This document shows positions 34,611 through 47,329 of a stretch of 64,000 bases of DNA, in pieces. A program made the position numbers and the translations under genes. The notes below the pieces were generated by a model. That model saw only the letters and a list, made by a program, of their open reading frames with translations. It had not been told where the DNA came from and did no database searches. Every line of letters begins with the position of its first letter. The first letter of the stretch is position 1. Source of the DNA: Rattus norvegicus (Eukaryota; Chordata; Mammalia; Rodentia; Muridae); contig NC_086028.1 in the NCBI RefSeq assembly GCF_036323735.1, forward strand, positions 41,866,001 through 41,930,000, written 5' to 3'.

Positions 34611-34829
34611 AAAAACTCTTACTAAGAATTTCTTTGACTAAATCTACCTGTTGTGTATGCTCATGTATCACAAACATGTGTGTATATGTGCACATACATG
34701 TTTATACACCTATTCTTCATTTACATCAGTGACAACTTAGATGAACATTAATGCAACACCAGACTCTCTCTCAAGTGAACTTGAACAATGCAGACCAGTG
34801 CATCACTACACCTTCACTTTCCCAAACTC

Positions 34830-35090
34830 ATTCTTTTTGAGATATAATTCTTGTTTTATACCATTTTCCTGCTTAACATAAATAGTCCATGGATTCTTGA
34901 TAGGTCCACAGATTTGTACATTTCCATAATCAGATTTTTTAGAAATATAATACTTTTCTTCATTCTTTAAGAATATCATAAGTTATGCAATATGTTCTGA
35001 TCATATTTTCCCCAATGTTTCTCCTACCTCCTAACTGCCCCCAGATGCACCCCTACCTCTCCTCCCCACCTTTGTGTCCTCTCCTGTTCG
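34830..35090 (-). repeat. LINE-1 3' end fragment, minus
   Basis: TGCAATATGTTCTGATCATA TTTTCCCC followed by TCCTACCTCCTAACTGCCCC is the reverse of a murid LINE-1 3' terminus. Confidence 0.55.
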
Positions 35091-35819
35091 ATATTTTAAT
35101 AACCTACAGAGTCTAATTTATATACTATATATTCCTGGATAAGAGACCCTATACTGGAGCATGATTTACCTACCAGGAGCCACAAACAGACTTAAAGACT
35201 TGCCCCAGAAATCATCAGTTATTAATATTTCCTCAGCAATAGTTAGAGATAGGAGTTTTAAGCCTTTCCCCTGTCCATGCTGGAATACTGAAAGACCTGA
35301 TCTTGTTCAGGTCCTCTTCAGGCAACATCTTTGTGGGTACCTTGATCCTGTTTCATAGCAAATCCTCCCACCCTCTGGTTCTTATAGTCTTTACACCTCT
35401 ACTTTCAAGATGGTCCCTGATCTTTGCAGGCAGGAGCTATGCTATCCATGTTCCACTTGTTCAGAGAACACGTGTCCTCTGCACCTTGGCCAGTTGTGAG
35501 TTTCTGTGCTAACCACTGTCCACTGCACAAAGCAACTTCCTTTTCAAAGTCTGTGATCTGCACTGACCAATGGGTAAAGACTTTAGAGGCCAGTCATTTA
35601 GCAAATAGTAATAGGTTATCCATGGTGCTTAAAAGCTCCCCAGCCTTGAGTTCTTGGCCAGATTTACAATTTCAGGCATGTGTCTCCTCCCATCCACCAT
35701 CAGTTTAAAGTGTCTTCATCATATGACTGAGAGAGAACTCTGACCATTGGCCATCAATCCACACCTCACCTTTGACTCATATCTATCTTACCCTGCCACA
35801 CCCCAGCTCAAGACAACCA

Positions 35820-35860
35820 CACACCCCCCCTCTCTCCCTCCCTCTCTCTCTCTCTGCTTA
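35820..35860 (+). repeat. CT-rich tract
   Basis: CCCCCCCTCTCTCCCTCCCTCTCTC-like run; no attached SINE seen. Confidence 0.8.
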
Positions 35861-35944
35861 TCTACTCCAGAAACACATTTCCACACTCTCCATCTAACTC
35901 TGATTTTATATACTGACCCTCTTGATAGGCCCTTGCTGCTACCA

Positions 35945-36060
35945 TTATAATGACCTCTTCAAATAAAACAAAGGTAAAATGACTTCCCCAGGGTCACCAC
36001 ATTTATGAAAAGCAGGGCATGGGCTTCCCCACATTTCACAGAAGCACAAAGGTCATGTTC
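35945..36060 (-). repeat. MIR SINE, ancient
   Basis: AAAGGTAAAATGACTTCCCC AGGGTCACCACA and GCAGGGCATGGGCTTCCC follow reversed MIR order. Confidence 0.55.
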
Positions 36061-36554
36061 TCACTACTGCAACCTGTGACACTTGGGCATATAATAGTTT
36101 GGGGAGACAGGTGTAGGGGCAATCCCCATCAAGAAGGTGGAGTTCAGTGACAGCAATAAATCCAGAATGCAAACTCAGTGCAGTGTCACTCAAACTATCC
36201 CTTCTAGTCTAGAAGAAGCTGAGAAAGGGATGGTGGGCTCTGGCACATGCTGTCTTTATGAGGATCTTCAGATCCAGGGCAGCCAGCCATGTATTCAATA
36301 TGGCTACCACTGACTACAGAGGCATTTAGAGTCGGAAGTTTTGTCCATACAGAAGCTAGTTTATACCCCCAGCTTAGTTTCCTCAGCCTGAGAAGAAACT
36401 GTTCTTCAGTCTCTTGCTCACCCACACTGAGGGATCTGTAGGGTCCTTCTGTAAGCCCTAGCTCACCCACTCTCCTTCCCTTAGCACCATATGGGTCACA
36501 TTTGCCTCAGAAGCATCTGTTGAAGGAGGCAGGTGGTACAAGCACTGATGAAAA

Positions 36555-36800
36555 GGATAGTTCTCCTATTGGAAAGACTTGGGTTTGATTTCTGGCTTGT
36601 ACTTATCAGCTGACTGGCATTAGTCAAATTCCTTATACTCTCTGAGCTTCTGTTGCATATGTCTAAAAAAAAATAAGAATATTAACTACCTCCTCCAGTA
36701 ATACTATGAGAATTAAACAAGATGATGATTAGGAAGTGCTTAGATTAAGTAATACATGACCCCAAATGGGCACTTAATGAGTGTAGGTAATCACCACCAT
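36555..36800 (+). repeat. MIR SINE, nearly full length
   Basis: GACTTGGGTTTGATTTCTGG, CTTCTGTTGCATATGTCTAA and GAGAATTAAACAAGATGATG, ending GGCACTTAATGAGTGTAGGT: the whole MIR order is visible. Confidence 0.7.
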
Positions 36801-36865
36801 AATTACCATTATCACTGCTGCCGCCATCACCACCATCATCATCATCATCATCACCATCACTAGTA
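36785..36865 (+). repeat. (CAC/CAT)n trinucleotide tract
   Basis: CACC and ATC triplets, with a pure (ATC)n run near 36835-36852, at the 3' end of the MIR. Confidence 0.85.
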
Positions 36866-37247
36866 TTCCTATCTGCCGACGAGACTCCATCTTGAGGTCC
36901 CTCGGGCCCCTCCTACATCAAACTTCATATCCTAGTTATATGCTGCCGTAGCCCCAGGTACCTTTCACTTACCTTAATTGAGATTAGGAAAGCCATGCAT
37001 ATCTGCATGATGCCTTCTTTGCTGTTACTCTAGCATGCATGAGGGCAGCACTTGGCCTATTTCATCTACTGCTGACTTCCCGGGGCCCTGAAGAACGAGC
37101 TGCAAAGAGTGAGTTTCTTTGAAAAGTTACTGAAGGAAGGCAGGAAGGAGTGAAGAGGTGAAGGGTTGAGCTGGTTCCTCGCGAACATTCGCGCTCATGC
37201 CTCACCTACGTACAAACAACATTTTGTGTCTGATAAAATAAACAGAG

Positions 37248-37565
37248 AAGAGCTGGAGAACGGCTCAGTGATTAAAGCCTTGTGTTAGAACTAGAGTTTG
37301 GATCCCCAGAAACAGTGTGAGTGTAAATAGATGCGGCAGCCTCGGAAGATGGAGCTGGGATCCCGTGAGCAAGCAGGCTGCTAAGACAAGCATGTCCAAG
37401 AGCTCTGGGTTTGATTGAGAGACCCTGCCTTAACCTATAAGGTGGAGCAGCAATAAGATTTCTTCCTGCTATGATCCTCAGGTCTTCACTTGCACGTCCT
37501 TCTACCTGTTCACGCACCCACATACATGTGAGCCTGTGAGCCCACCAACATGCAAACATGTAACA
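37248..37565 (+). repeat. B4/RSINE1 SINE
   Basis: GAGCTGGAGAACGGCTCAGT head, GAGAGACCCTGCCTTAACCT and a tail rich in ACATG words; full B4 order. Confidence 0.75.
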
Positions 37566-39929
37566 TTAAAAAAACATTTCTGCAGAAAGGGCAGGAATGT
37601 GAATCTAGTTATGAATACATGAGTGATGGGTTGATGGTGGGCAGGTCTTCTCACCCACTCCCTGGGAAGGGCCTGCCTTTCCCCATGACTTTCTCCTTTG
37701 CTCCGTGACTAAGTGAAGTCCACTCTTTTGTTCCCTGGAATGGCGCTGCCTACCTCTAGGCTGACCCTGACTACCTCAGGGCTCTGGTAGTCTTCATAAC
37801 CTCTGCCAACAGGGCACGGCCTGCGTTCTGCTTTCCCTGCTCAGTTCTGGCTCTAGGGCAATGTGTGCTGTCCTTTCACACACCCACCTTGAACAACTGG
37901 AAATGCTTGTGACTGGCTCTTTGGTGTGTGTACTTTCAACCCAGATTTCTACTGTGCTCTAGTTCTTTCTCCCAGGATGTGATTCTGACAACTGACTAAG
38001 CCATATGGAGTTGTTATGTCCCTTGCCTGGTACTGCTGGGCTCATGAAGGAAGCCCTATGAAGTACACACCTTCTCTACTCTGGCCCACAAGCATCCTAA
38101 TCTTGTCCTGCAAATAGATCAGATAATGTTAAGAGGCGAGGGGACAATGTCTATGACAGTTACACAGACCTACAGAAATCATCTGAGACATAAGAATATG
38201 ACATCAGAGGAGAGGAACTTGGAAACTCCAGGATATCCAGGCAAGATCAAGACGAGGCAGCCACCACACACCAGCATGGGAGAAAAAACTGTGCCCTCTA
38301 CCTAGTTTCAAGAACCCGAGAGAGCTGGGACTGAAGATCCCTAAGAACTCTTGTCTAGCCAGTCCTTCGCTTTACAAAAGGGACACTCCTGCTTAGAGAA
38401 GCCACCTAAAAGTCCCTCAAAAGATGGGCTGGGACTGCAACCTGGAGTCCCCAGTGTTATTTGATACATAGTTCTTCTCAGTAGGTTTCAAATTTACCAT
38501 TTCTTTATATTTCCATCCATTTTACACCATGCATTCAGTGCATACTTTCTATATGAAGGTTTGTAAATGAATAAATCATCATTTTACAAAAATATGTTTT
38601 TCTAGAAGTCCTACCTGGCTTTCTCTGCATAGGAATGTTGAGATTATATAGGAAGATATTGGTTGAGGTCCACCCAGTAATTCTAGATGTAAGAAGTCAC
38701 CTTGTGCCAAGTGAGTTCAAAAGGTTGAACTTACTCTGAAGTTTGTTAGGTCAAGAGTCAGCTACAACCCCAGTCAGGGCAGGAGTAAGATGATGGCACT
38801 CTCTGGAAGACAGAACAATCTCAGACCATGTAGGGCACCTCCAAGCCTTGCATCGCCTCAGGCTGGGGACCTTCTATCACAAACTGTCAGCAGTTTATCC
38901 TACATCTCAGGACTGAAAAACATCTGCTGATCTTGAGTAACCTTTATATTATTTCATTTGTGGTGGACATGTGCAGGATCAGCCTGCTTTTGAGTCTGCA
39001 GATATCCAAATATGCATAGAGGTCTCTTCCTCCCTGACTTCAAACAGCACCAAACAAGTCAACACTAGTGCTTTGTTCCAACGTGGATGGCATGTCTATT
39101 AGCTGATTTTTGTACAACTACGACATTCTGTTGACTGAAACCGTGGAAGCTTGTGTGTTACCAGAGATTATATGGGATAAGGGTGCCTTAAAGGATTGTC
39201 TTGTTAAAGTGGCTAAAATGGGGAAATGTGAAGATGTTTATGCAAAGACATGGATGTTTGAGGACACAATCAAGTCGTCAGCTGAAGAGTATTTCACAGA
39301 TTCCTTTTTATCAATATCATTAGCATACACCTGTGTGATCATAGAATTGTAGACAGAGCCAAAAGCACCCTCAGGAGAGAAGTCAGCTGGCCCAGAAGTC
39401 TCCACACTTCGGGGGTTGAAGTTCTGCTTTTAGATGGAATCTTGTGGAGAAGCCTACTGTGTCAAAGATTAAAAGCAAGGCTGTCTTGGCATTCATAGGA
39501 GTCAGAGGTGGGCCTCTGTCTTCTTTTCCTTCCCCTAATATAGCATGGTGACCACTGACCAACATACCATGGTAACCCAGCCTGTATCTGGGACATATCT
39601 TGAAGGGTTATTGATCTGACAGGTGTCAATAATTACAATTACGTGCATGTAAAGGTTAAGACATACCCTAGAAAAAAGAGTTCATGACCTTCAAAGACAG
39701 GGCAAGAAATTAAATGAGTATCCCTAAAACTCCCTTCCTGACACTTTTATCTCTGACCTGGGTCACAATAAAATAGGTACACAGAAAAGTCAATCAAAAG
39801 ACCCCTTTAGTCCTTGAGACAAAGGCAAGAGGCCAGGCAGTAACAGAATTGATGCTGAATTGAGGAAGTCAAGAACAGAAAGAGAGTTCTGTTTCCTCAC
39901 TTCTCTGCATGTTCTTAACATACCACCTG

Positions 39930-40322
39930 TAGTCATTTGAATAGATTTGCCCGCCCACCCCTAGACTCATGTGTATGAATGCTTGGCCCATGGGAGTGGC
40001 ACAATTAGGAGATGTGGCCTTGTTGGAGAAAATGTGGGGGTAGGCTTTGAGATCTCTATGCTCAAGCTCCGCTCAGTATGGAAAGAGAGCCTCCTCCTTC
40101 TGGCAGCCTTCAGAAGACATAGACTCCTCTTGGCTGCCTTAGGATCAAGATATAGAACTCTTGGCTCCTCCAGCACCATGTCTGCCCTCACACTGCCATG
40201 CTTCCCACCAGGATGATAATGGACTGAAACCCTGAACCTGTAAGTCAGCTCCAACTAAATGTCGTCCTTGTAAGAGTTGCCTTGGTCATGGTGTCTCTTC
40301 GCATCAATAAAACCCTAAGACA
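39930..40322 (-). repeat. Rodent interspersed repeat (family not named)
   Basis: GGAGTGGCACAATTAGGAGA TGTGGCCTTGTTGGAG, CTCCAGCACCATGTCTGCCC, GATGATAATGGACTGAAACC and CATGGTGTCTCTTCGCATCA ATAAAACCCTAAGACA. This is the clearest copy of a very common murid repeat and the reverse of the 56500 and 25905 copies. Confidence 0.75.
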
Positions 40323-41434
40323 CCACCCTGCACTAGGCACTGTTTGCAGAGCCTGTGGAACTGTGGTCTTTGCCTTTGAGGAGCTCAGAACCTCTGATAA
40401 CAAATAAACATAGAAATAAAGGGCCAAGAAGCTAATGCTCCACTTGGCAGCATACATCAGAGGCACTGAAGTTAAGCAGCCTCATCCTGGTCTCTGAGAG
40501 ACCTCCTCCCTCATGGCAAGCTGAAGCTTCCTGTCCCAACACAGACGCCTACACAGGATGGGAGATGAATAAACAGGAAGGTAGGTGGCTAGAAGCCAAG
40601 CCCAAGAGTCACCTTACCCTCTCCCTCTCTCTCTCTAGCCACACTAGTTTGAAAGAAGCCAACCCCCTAGGTTTTCTCATTCCCAGTTTGCAAGTGTTAA
40701 CAAAAGGACCTGCTTCTGGATGTGGCTACAAGGTTTAAATGTGATCATCTAAGCACTGACCTCATGGAAACGCCTGCTACCTTGTTTGGTTCAGGCTGAT
40801 TCATAGAGAAAAAAATGCAATGGCTGCTATTATCAATTTAACAAAAGTCAGTCTCTCCTGAAATCTGACTGTTCATCTGTCTTGCTTGGCAGAGCCGTAG
40901 AGAACAAATTTCCCACCTCTTCCCCATGACAACCCTCCCAAGAGTCGAGCACATCCTTCGCCTACCCTCTCAGTCTTCCATTATGTTTCAGGCTAATCCT
41001 CTCTGCTCTTGCCAACCCTTCCTAATAGAAGGAGACTTCAAACTGTTACAGTCCTGTGACTGCTCTCCTCACAGAGCTGTCATCTGAGATATTTCCCTGA
41101 CAATTTGGGGGAAACTTGACACGTTCAACCTGTGCCATTCAGAGTATAAAGTACAAGTTGGTCTTTTTATTTGGTCTGATCTTACCTCCTCTTGATGTCA
41201 AGGGGCTGGGATGGAAGGGCCTTTCCCCATGAGCTGGTGCTGGTTTAATAAGCCTTCATCTTGATACTAAACCTGAGCATTTTAGAATGTCCCCTCTCCT
41301 TTCTATTGGATGTGATGCAAGCTCAGACAGGATGGTAAGGGCCAAACAGCAGGTGGATGACCCTCTTTTAGGGATCGCAGCATAAAGGAAAATGTACTTT
41401 GAAGGCTAAGCCTGACAGCCTGAAAGTACTGTGC

Positions 41435-41530
41435 TATCGCTGGGGAAAAGCCTTAGTCAGTAAAGCGTTTGCCTCACAAGCTTAAGAATCTGAGTTCAAT
41501 CCCCAGAATTTACACTAAAAAGTCAGGTAG
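41435..41530 (+). repeat. ID/B4-type SINE fragment
   Basis: GCTGGGGAAAAGCCTTAGTC AGTAAAGCGTTTGCCTCACA and TGAGTTCAATCCCCAG show A- and B-box-like parts of a tRNA-derived head. Confidence 0.6.
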
Positions 41531-42510
41531 CACTGTGACTAGAATCACAAAACTTGCTACACTCACAGCCTGGTCCTCTACCAAGGGCTGTCCCTCAGGC
41601 CCTGGGCATGGATGAAGGATGGAGGGGTCATTTACAGGCTCCAGATAAATCAGTATTTAAGATATATCTGCACAGCAACCAGAGATGGTCATGTCCAGGA
41701 GAAACCCAACAATCATGCTTACTGTTAAAGGCTGCTCTGGCCAGACAACATTTGTTCTGGGATCCTAACTGTCCATTGTTATGGGAGAGGCTTTGGTCCT
41801 CTTTTATTGTGGTAATGGATCCACCCTCCTAAATCTAAAGTCCTGTGTTCCCCATGAGCTGGCAGTATGACACGTTGGTAAAGAAGTCAAATTGTGTGTG
41901 GTTAGGGAGTTCACAGAGGTTCTGAATCAGGTCACAGCAGAAACCGAGGTGAATCCTTTCAGTGTCTTATGCAAATGAACTACTGGAACTACTGTCCGGT
42001 TGTCTCTCAGACCACACATAGGATTAAGCTGGATGACATAAACAAAACATTAAAATGGCTTGGGAGAGGAACCAGGAAAGACTTGTAATATGCCCCAGGA
42101 TAACTCTTGGCTGCTTGCTTAATTTTCATTTTTCTACAGCAGTAACCCTACAGTCCCCAAAAGGTGGTTTAGATCAAGTTAGATCATGTACAAGAAGTGG
42201 TTATTTTGCCTACTACCATCGTTTTATTAGTCTTATGAGCTGTGCTTCAGGACTATGCTGGAGTCCACTGCTGACCCTCAGCCCCAGGCTAAGAGATGGC
42301 AGAGTAAGAGGAGCTCTTGGACCAGACTAGCATGTGATTCGTCAAATGCTACCACCTCCCCATCACCCAATCCTGTGCCTTCACTAACCCCTTCTCCCAG
42401 GAACTAACAATGATAGCCAACCAGAGAGTGCAGCGGCTTTATTCAAGGTTTGTTGTTATTTTCTAATGCATTTAAAGGGTAAAAGTTTATGACAGAAGTG
42501 TCTAAAATAT

Positions 42511-42526
42511 AAGAAGCAAAATCCTG
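42511..42526 (+). repeat. ID SINE target-site duplication, left
   Basis: AAGAAGCAAAATCCTG, repeated exactly at 42623-42638. Confidence 0.9.
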
Positions 42527-42622
42527 GGGTTGGGGATTTAGCTCAGTGGTAGAGCACTTGCCTAGCAGGCACAAGGCCCTGGGTTCGGTCCCCAGCTCCG
42601 AAAAAAAGAAAAAAAAAAGAAG
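42527..42622 (+). mobile_element. ID SINE (BC1-type), young insertion
   Basis: GGGTTGGGGATTTAGCTCAG TGGTAGAGCACTTGCC starts a full-length ID with A box, B box (GGTTCGGTCC), the CCCAGCTCCG end and a long A-rich tail. Perfect 16-bp target-site duplication. Very close to the rat ID consensus. Confidence 0.96.
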
Positions 42623-42638
42623 AAGAAGCAAAATCCTG
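42623..42638 (+). repeat. ID SINE target-site duplication, right
   Basis: Identical to 42511-42526. Confidence 0.9.
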
Positions 42639-43559
42639 CATTTTCTTTCTTTCCCTATCCCCGATACTGGGGTCCAAACCAATCTCAAGTTTCTTAGAAG
42701 TATGAAGTTACACCTTCCCCATATTCAGTTATTCTGGCTGTTTCTTTCACACATTTACACACCACACCTGCTGCACCTCTTTGTTCTTGCCTCATCAACC
42801 CATTGCCACCTATGGCTCATTGGCTATGAGATGGAGTATTTCAGATCACCCCTCAAACTTACCCAGCCTCTTCTTAATGCCTGGCGTTATGCTATTTTTG
42901 TTTAATTCTTCTGATAATTATCTTCATGGTTTTAATATATTTAACTTTGAGTCTTGACTCATTGGCATTAACATTTTGCCAAAACCAGAATCTCCTGCTC
43001 CCTTCCTGGAGCTGCGGATTGACAGTCCTTAGGGGTAGCTATTCTACAAGCACCCTCATGTACACCAGGTAGTCCACGTGTCCCTCAGATTAAGAAGCAT
43101 CCTTAAGCCTGCACTTCTTTAGCCATGGCCTCTGCCTCTGGATAAAGATACGAGGCAGTACATTCTTCCCATCTTGCTTGCTCATCGATCATGGGCAGCC
43201 ACTTACATATAGAAAGAGCTACTGAAAAAGCACACAGAGACAGGATGATGTGACTGCCCCAGGAGTACCTTCTTCCCAAAGTCCCACATGGCCCAGGCTG
43301 GAGTGGACTTCTTACGAAGCCAAAGACTTCTTAATCCTCCTACATCTACCTTCTGAATAATGCTCTTACAGGCATGTGTCACCAAAACACTTTAGATAAC
43401 AGTCACTCTTCAAAGAGAAACACCTGGCTCCAGGACTCAGGGGACAGTTAAAGGGTAGAAGATCTAACTTGGGGTGACAAGTACTTGAAAAAGCAAATAC
43501 CTGTAGCCTTTGTCATTCTTTTTTCAACAGCAATGGTGTTTAGAGCAATGGAATCAGCA

Positions 43560-43800
43560 AGTGGGGGTACATTCTCAAATATGCAGCATGGCTTGAAGAA
43601 AATCATGACAGTGAAGTTTAATAGCTGAAACTTTTAAAGTGTTGTAATTAACAACATGGCGTCCTTAAACACATTAGATAACGGTATAAATAAGATAGAT
43701 AAAGAAAATGCACAAATAACCAAATAGTACCCTCATGGGTTTTTAATAAAATAGAAAAGGAAATTGGAAAATGATTTAATTAAGCCTATTTAGTAGACAT
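43560..43800. other. AT-rich unique stretch, candidate conserved non-coding element
   Basis: Repeat-free; words such as GTAATTAACAACATGGCG, GATAACGG and TGATTTAATTAAGCC. Only texture supports constraint. Confidence 0.25.
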
Positions 43801-44339
43801 ACTGGGGAAATAGAGTTAGCTGGATCTCACAATTTCCTAGCAGGCAAAGAGTGAGTGCCTTTATTTCCCTTCTTAATCAAGACCACACTTCTCTACTGAC
43901 CAAGTCTATGCTCTTGCATTATGGAGAAATCAAGCCTGGTGACTATGAGTCTCTTTTGTGATTAGGACATCCTAGGGGTCAGTGTTATAATTCCCAGCAT
44001 GCAATCTTGCACTGGAGGGGAGACGTCAGCTCTTGAATGTACATTGACCCAAGTGGCTTCCTGGTTATAGTTCTTGTGGTGACTGTCACAAAGGGAAGTG
44101 TGTATCTGTTCTTTTTCTGGGTTATGATTGTGGGGTTGGAAAGTCCCATCAGCTTGATTATGTGTGACCCAGGATTGGCTCTAGTAACATTGTCATCAGG
44201 CTTGCTGGTGACAAAACTGAGCTGTGCTTCTGTTTGAACAAATCACCATTCCACTTGGCCTTCATTATGCTGGGGAGGGAAGGTCAGTGGGGATGCCTCG
44301 GGGCTTGTTACAGATTGCGAGTGACAGGATCTGACCATG

Positions 44340-44700
44340 GGAGATAATTTTCATTTCATTCTCTCAATCGTTATTTTGCGAACAAGATGTTCTTTTTAAA
44401 AGTCTCTGAAGAGTAGGGAAAAATCTCCCAAGTGTGTGCTGGCTTTTAACCAGTGGCAAGACGGCTGTACCCTTACATTGTATATCGCCACCAAATGCAA
44501 TTTGAGTAGCAGAGCCAAATCCTGACTTTAAGAACAGCTGGCTGGTACCGTTGCACAAGCCAGTTACCTCTGTGTCACTCTGAACTGTGGCTTTGGTACA
44601 AGTTAATCTCAACTGATTAAAATCACTCACTGGCAGCTGTTGTCTGCTGGTCATGTTTCCCCTGGCTAATTGGCACACCTGCTTGAGGGACAATCTCTAG
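44340..44700. promoter_or_regulatory. Repeat-free stretch with E-boxes, candidate enhancer
   Basis: Contains two CAGCTG E-boxes (GAACAGCTGGC near 44533, GGCAGCTGTTG near 44634), GTTAATC, GCTAATTGG and several CpGs in otherwise CpG-poor sequence. Function is inferred. Confidence 0.3.
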
Positions 44701-44830
44701 CTTTATTCATTCTCATGGCAAGAAAGGATTGAGCATCTGCCCTGGGCTGGGCACGTATGGAGAGGCTAGGTGCTAGGACCCATCAGTTACCAGATGGAAA
44801 TTGAAACTGTCCCCACCTTCATTCAGTAGT
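44700..44830 (-). repeat. L2/MIR-type ancient repeat
   Basis: GATTGAGCATCTGCCCTGGG CTGGGCAC, then GAAACTGTCCCCACCTTCAT T is typical reversed MIR/L2 text. Confidence 0.5.
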
Positions 44831-45839
44831 TGGCCTGTCAACGAGAAGAGAGAGGACAAAAAGAACAATGAGGAAAGATGCTTTCAGTGGTGACAGGTGC
44901 TCCAGAGAAGCAGTAGGTACGACACTGAAATGAGCCAGACTGAGTGTTGGAGGAAACCCAAATGGGGTTCTCCTGGAAGCAGAGCCCAAAACAAGACTTG
45001 AGGAAGAAGCAAGAGCTATGTGCCAATCCTGGAAACACAGTAGGGATGCACAGTAAAGAAGAGAAGGGATACACTGAGACACATTCCTAGGAAGTCCCAC
45101 CCCTCACTTCATCTCTGGATGTCAGCATAGAACATTCCACCACCTTAGGCACCAGCAGAGGATGGCATCTACTAACTCCGCAGCTGTCAGTGGCATAGAG
45201 ATGTCCCTGGGCATGTGAGCCCAGCATGCCTGGCCTCCTCTGCATGCAGGTGGGGTGGCAGGTGTTTGTAGTTAGTATAGAGTGTGGAATAGAAGTGTGT
45301 AATGGGGAGTGGAAAGAAAAAGGGCCAACAGTGTCTGCTGCAGGGAAGGAACTGGTTCTTCGGATGAGGAGACAGGAGTGAGTTCTCCAGAGAGATGCTA
45401 CACTAGCTAGGATCCCGACCATGGAAAAGGGTCAAGAATTGAAATGGCATTCCTAGACAGGAAGCAAGGGCAAAGGCTGAGTGGGACTGAACTGAGACTG
45501 AACCTGCCTGTAAAATAGAGTTCAAAGGAGTCACAGACTGTCACAGGCACTGTTAGAAATGGGAAGTCTTGGAATTAGTAAGTCCATTCTTTCAGGAATT
45601 GTTGTAGACAAGCCCTGAGGTCCTAAGGTAGAGCCAGGTCCAGTACATGGACCTCTATTGTCAGCTCTGGGTTTCCCTGTTGCAAGCCCACTTCCTCAGC
45701 TCTTTCTTCTAGTCTGTTTCTGTTATCTCAGTGGGCTCTTTCCCTAAGCCATGGAGCCAAACACGCACGCATTTTTACAATCCCTACTCAACATCCTGCA
45801 GCGCAGTATGGATAAAATAAAGAAGTAAATTAACACAAG

Positions 45840-46300
45840 CTGTGTGTGACCCAGCTTGCACCCCTTTCTGACCTCAACTCCTACCAGAAATCTTTCTCAC
45901 GACTGCTTTCCAGTTACATCAGCCTCTTTGCTGTTTCTGGAACATTCCAAGCAGCCTCTTACCCCTAGGCCTTTGTTCAGTGTGCCTCACCTATGTATCC
46001 CATAATTCACACATGGGACTCCATTTTACTTCTGCCAATGAGACCACACAGGAAGGTCATCTGAACTATCTATCTCCCCATCCACCAACCCACTTTACCT
46101 CTCCTCATAGATGAATGGCTACTACAGAGCACACACAGCTACAGCTACAGAGCATTGTATGGTACATTTTCTTGTCTACAGTATGATTTCCCCTACTGGA
46201 ATGCAAGGCCCACAAGGGAGGGAACTTATCCACTCTACATTCTCAAAATAGTGTGTTTGGTGATGAGTTTTTTGTGGGTAGAAATGAGTGAATTATTTAA
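45840..46300 (+). repeat. LINE-2 3' region
   Basis: GCCTCTTTGCTGTTTCTGGAA CATTCCAAGCA, CCCTAGGCCTTTGTTCAGTG, and TTTCCCCTACTGGAATGCAAGGCCC followed by AGGGAGGGAACTT match the L2 3' end in sense order. Confidence 0.7.
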
Positions 46301-46893
46301 CAAATCTTAGCTCTGGTCCCTTCCCTGTCACTAACTTGGTGAGCAACTTTATGGGCACTGACCCTCCCTTTCTGTCTTAGTTTCTGTGTGTGGCAAACAA
46401 AATAAGCTGTACCTTATAAAGAAGTGAAATGAGGCCACAGACATGAAAGTTCTGTTCATTGTTGAATTTATTATATAAATGCAAGGCTTTCTTTTAAGTT
46501 CAAGGCTTTCTGACTTTGGGTGAGTTTTGATGAATTGGAAGGAAATTCCATTTGCAATCAAAAATCATTCATGGATGTCAGAGGTAGCCAGGCCTCCTCC
46601 GGGAGAACAAGTCCAGTTCATTGTACATAAAAGAGCACAGTGAGAGGTGAAGGCCCCCATCAGAAGCCAGCCCCTTTCACAGACTTGCTGGTGACCTTGC
46701 GAAGCTAGCAGGTACTTGTTCCCAGCACACTTCAGATGTCTCCTCTCTCCAAAGGTAAAGCAGGGTGGTGACCAGGGATAACCTTCCTTCAAGATTTTTC
46801 CCTTTGCTTCTTAAGAGCCTTGAGGAAAGGAGAGGTGGAAGGGAAGAGATGGGAGGGAAGGAGGGCAGAAAAAATTCAGTCAAGGTACAGTAT

Positions 46894-46974
46894 ATGAGAG
46901 GAGAGAGAGCGAGAGAGCAAGGGAGAGAGAGAGACAGACAGAGAGAGGGGGAAGGAGGGAGTGAGGGAGAGAGA

Positions 46975-47032
<58 letters not shown>
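46894..47032 (+). repeat. GA-rich tract with (GA)n core
   Basis: Perfect (GA)n from 46979 to 47032, 27 copies, preceded by imperfect GAGAGGG text. Confidence 0.95.
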
Positions 47033-47034
<2 letters not shown>

Positions 47035-47036
<2 letters not shown>

Positions 47037-47159
47037 TGGACCATTGAGATAACTCAGAAGAAAAGGAATTTGTCACACTAGCCCAGAACCCAAGTTCAAT
47101 CACCAGACCCTACATAGATGTGGAAAAAGAGAGTAATCTCTACATAGTTGTTTTCTGAC

Positions 47160-47204
<45 letters not shown>
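47035..47204 (+). repeat. B3-type SINE with (CA)n tail
   Basis: TGGACCATTGAGATAACTCA head, TAGTTGTTTTCTGACCTACA end, then (CA)n 47162-47204. Confidence 0.65.
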
Positions 47205-47205
<1 letters not shown>

Positions 47206-47329
47206 CCAAGCACACACATCCTGTACGTGTTTTCCAGACACAACAGGGTAGTCACACATATGGACTCATATTTATTGTGACAGCATACATAACCCCTGTG
47301 CAAGTTTAAGCCAGAGAAAACCCCAGTGT

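Noticed and set aside
42527..42622. tRNA-like gene with A and B boxes
   Set aside because: It is an ID SINE: no cloverleaf closure, A-rich tail and target-site duplications. The same holds for 32383-32469.
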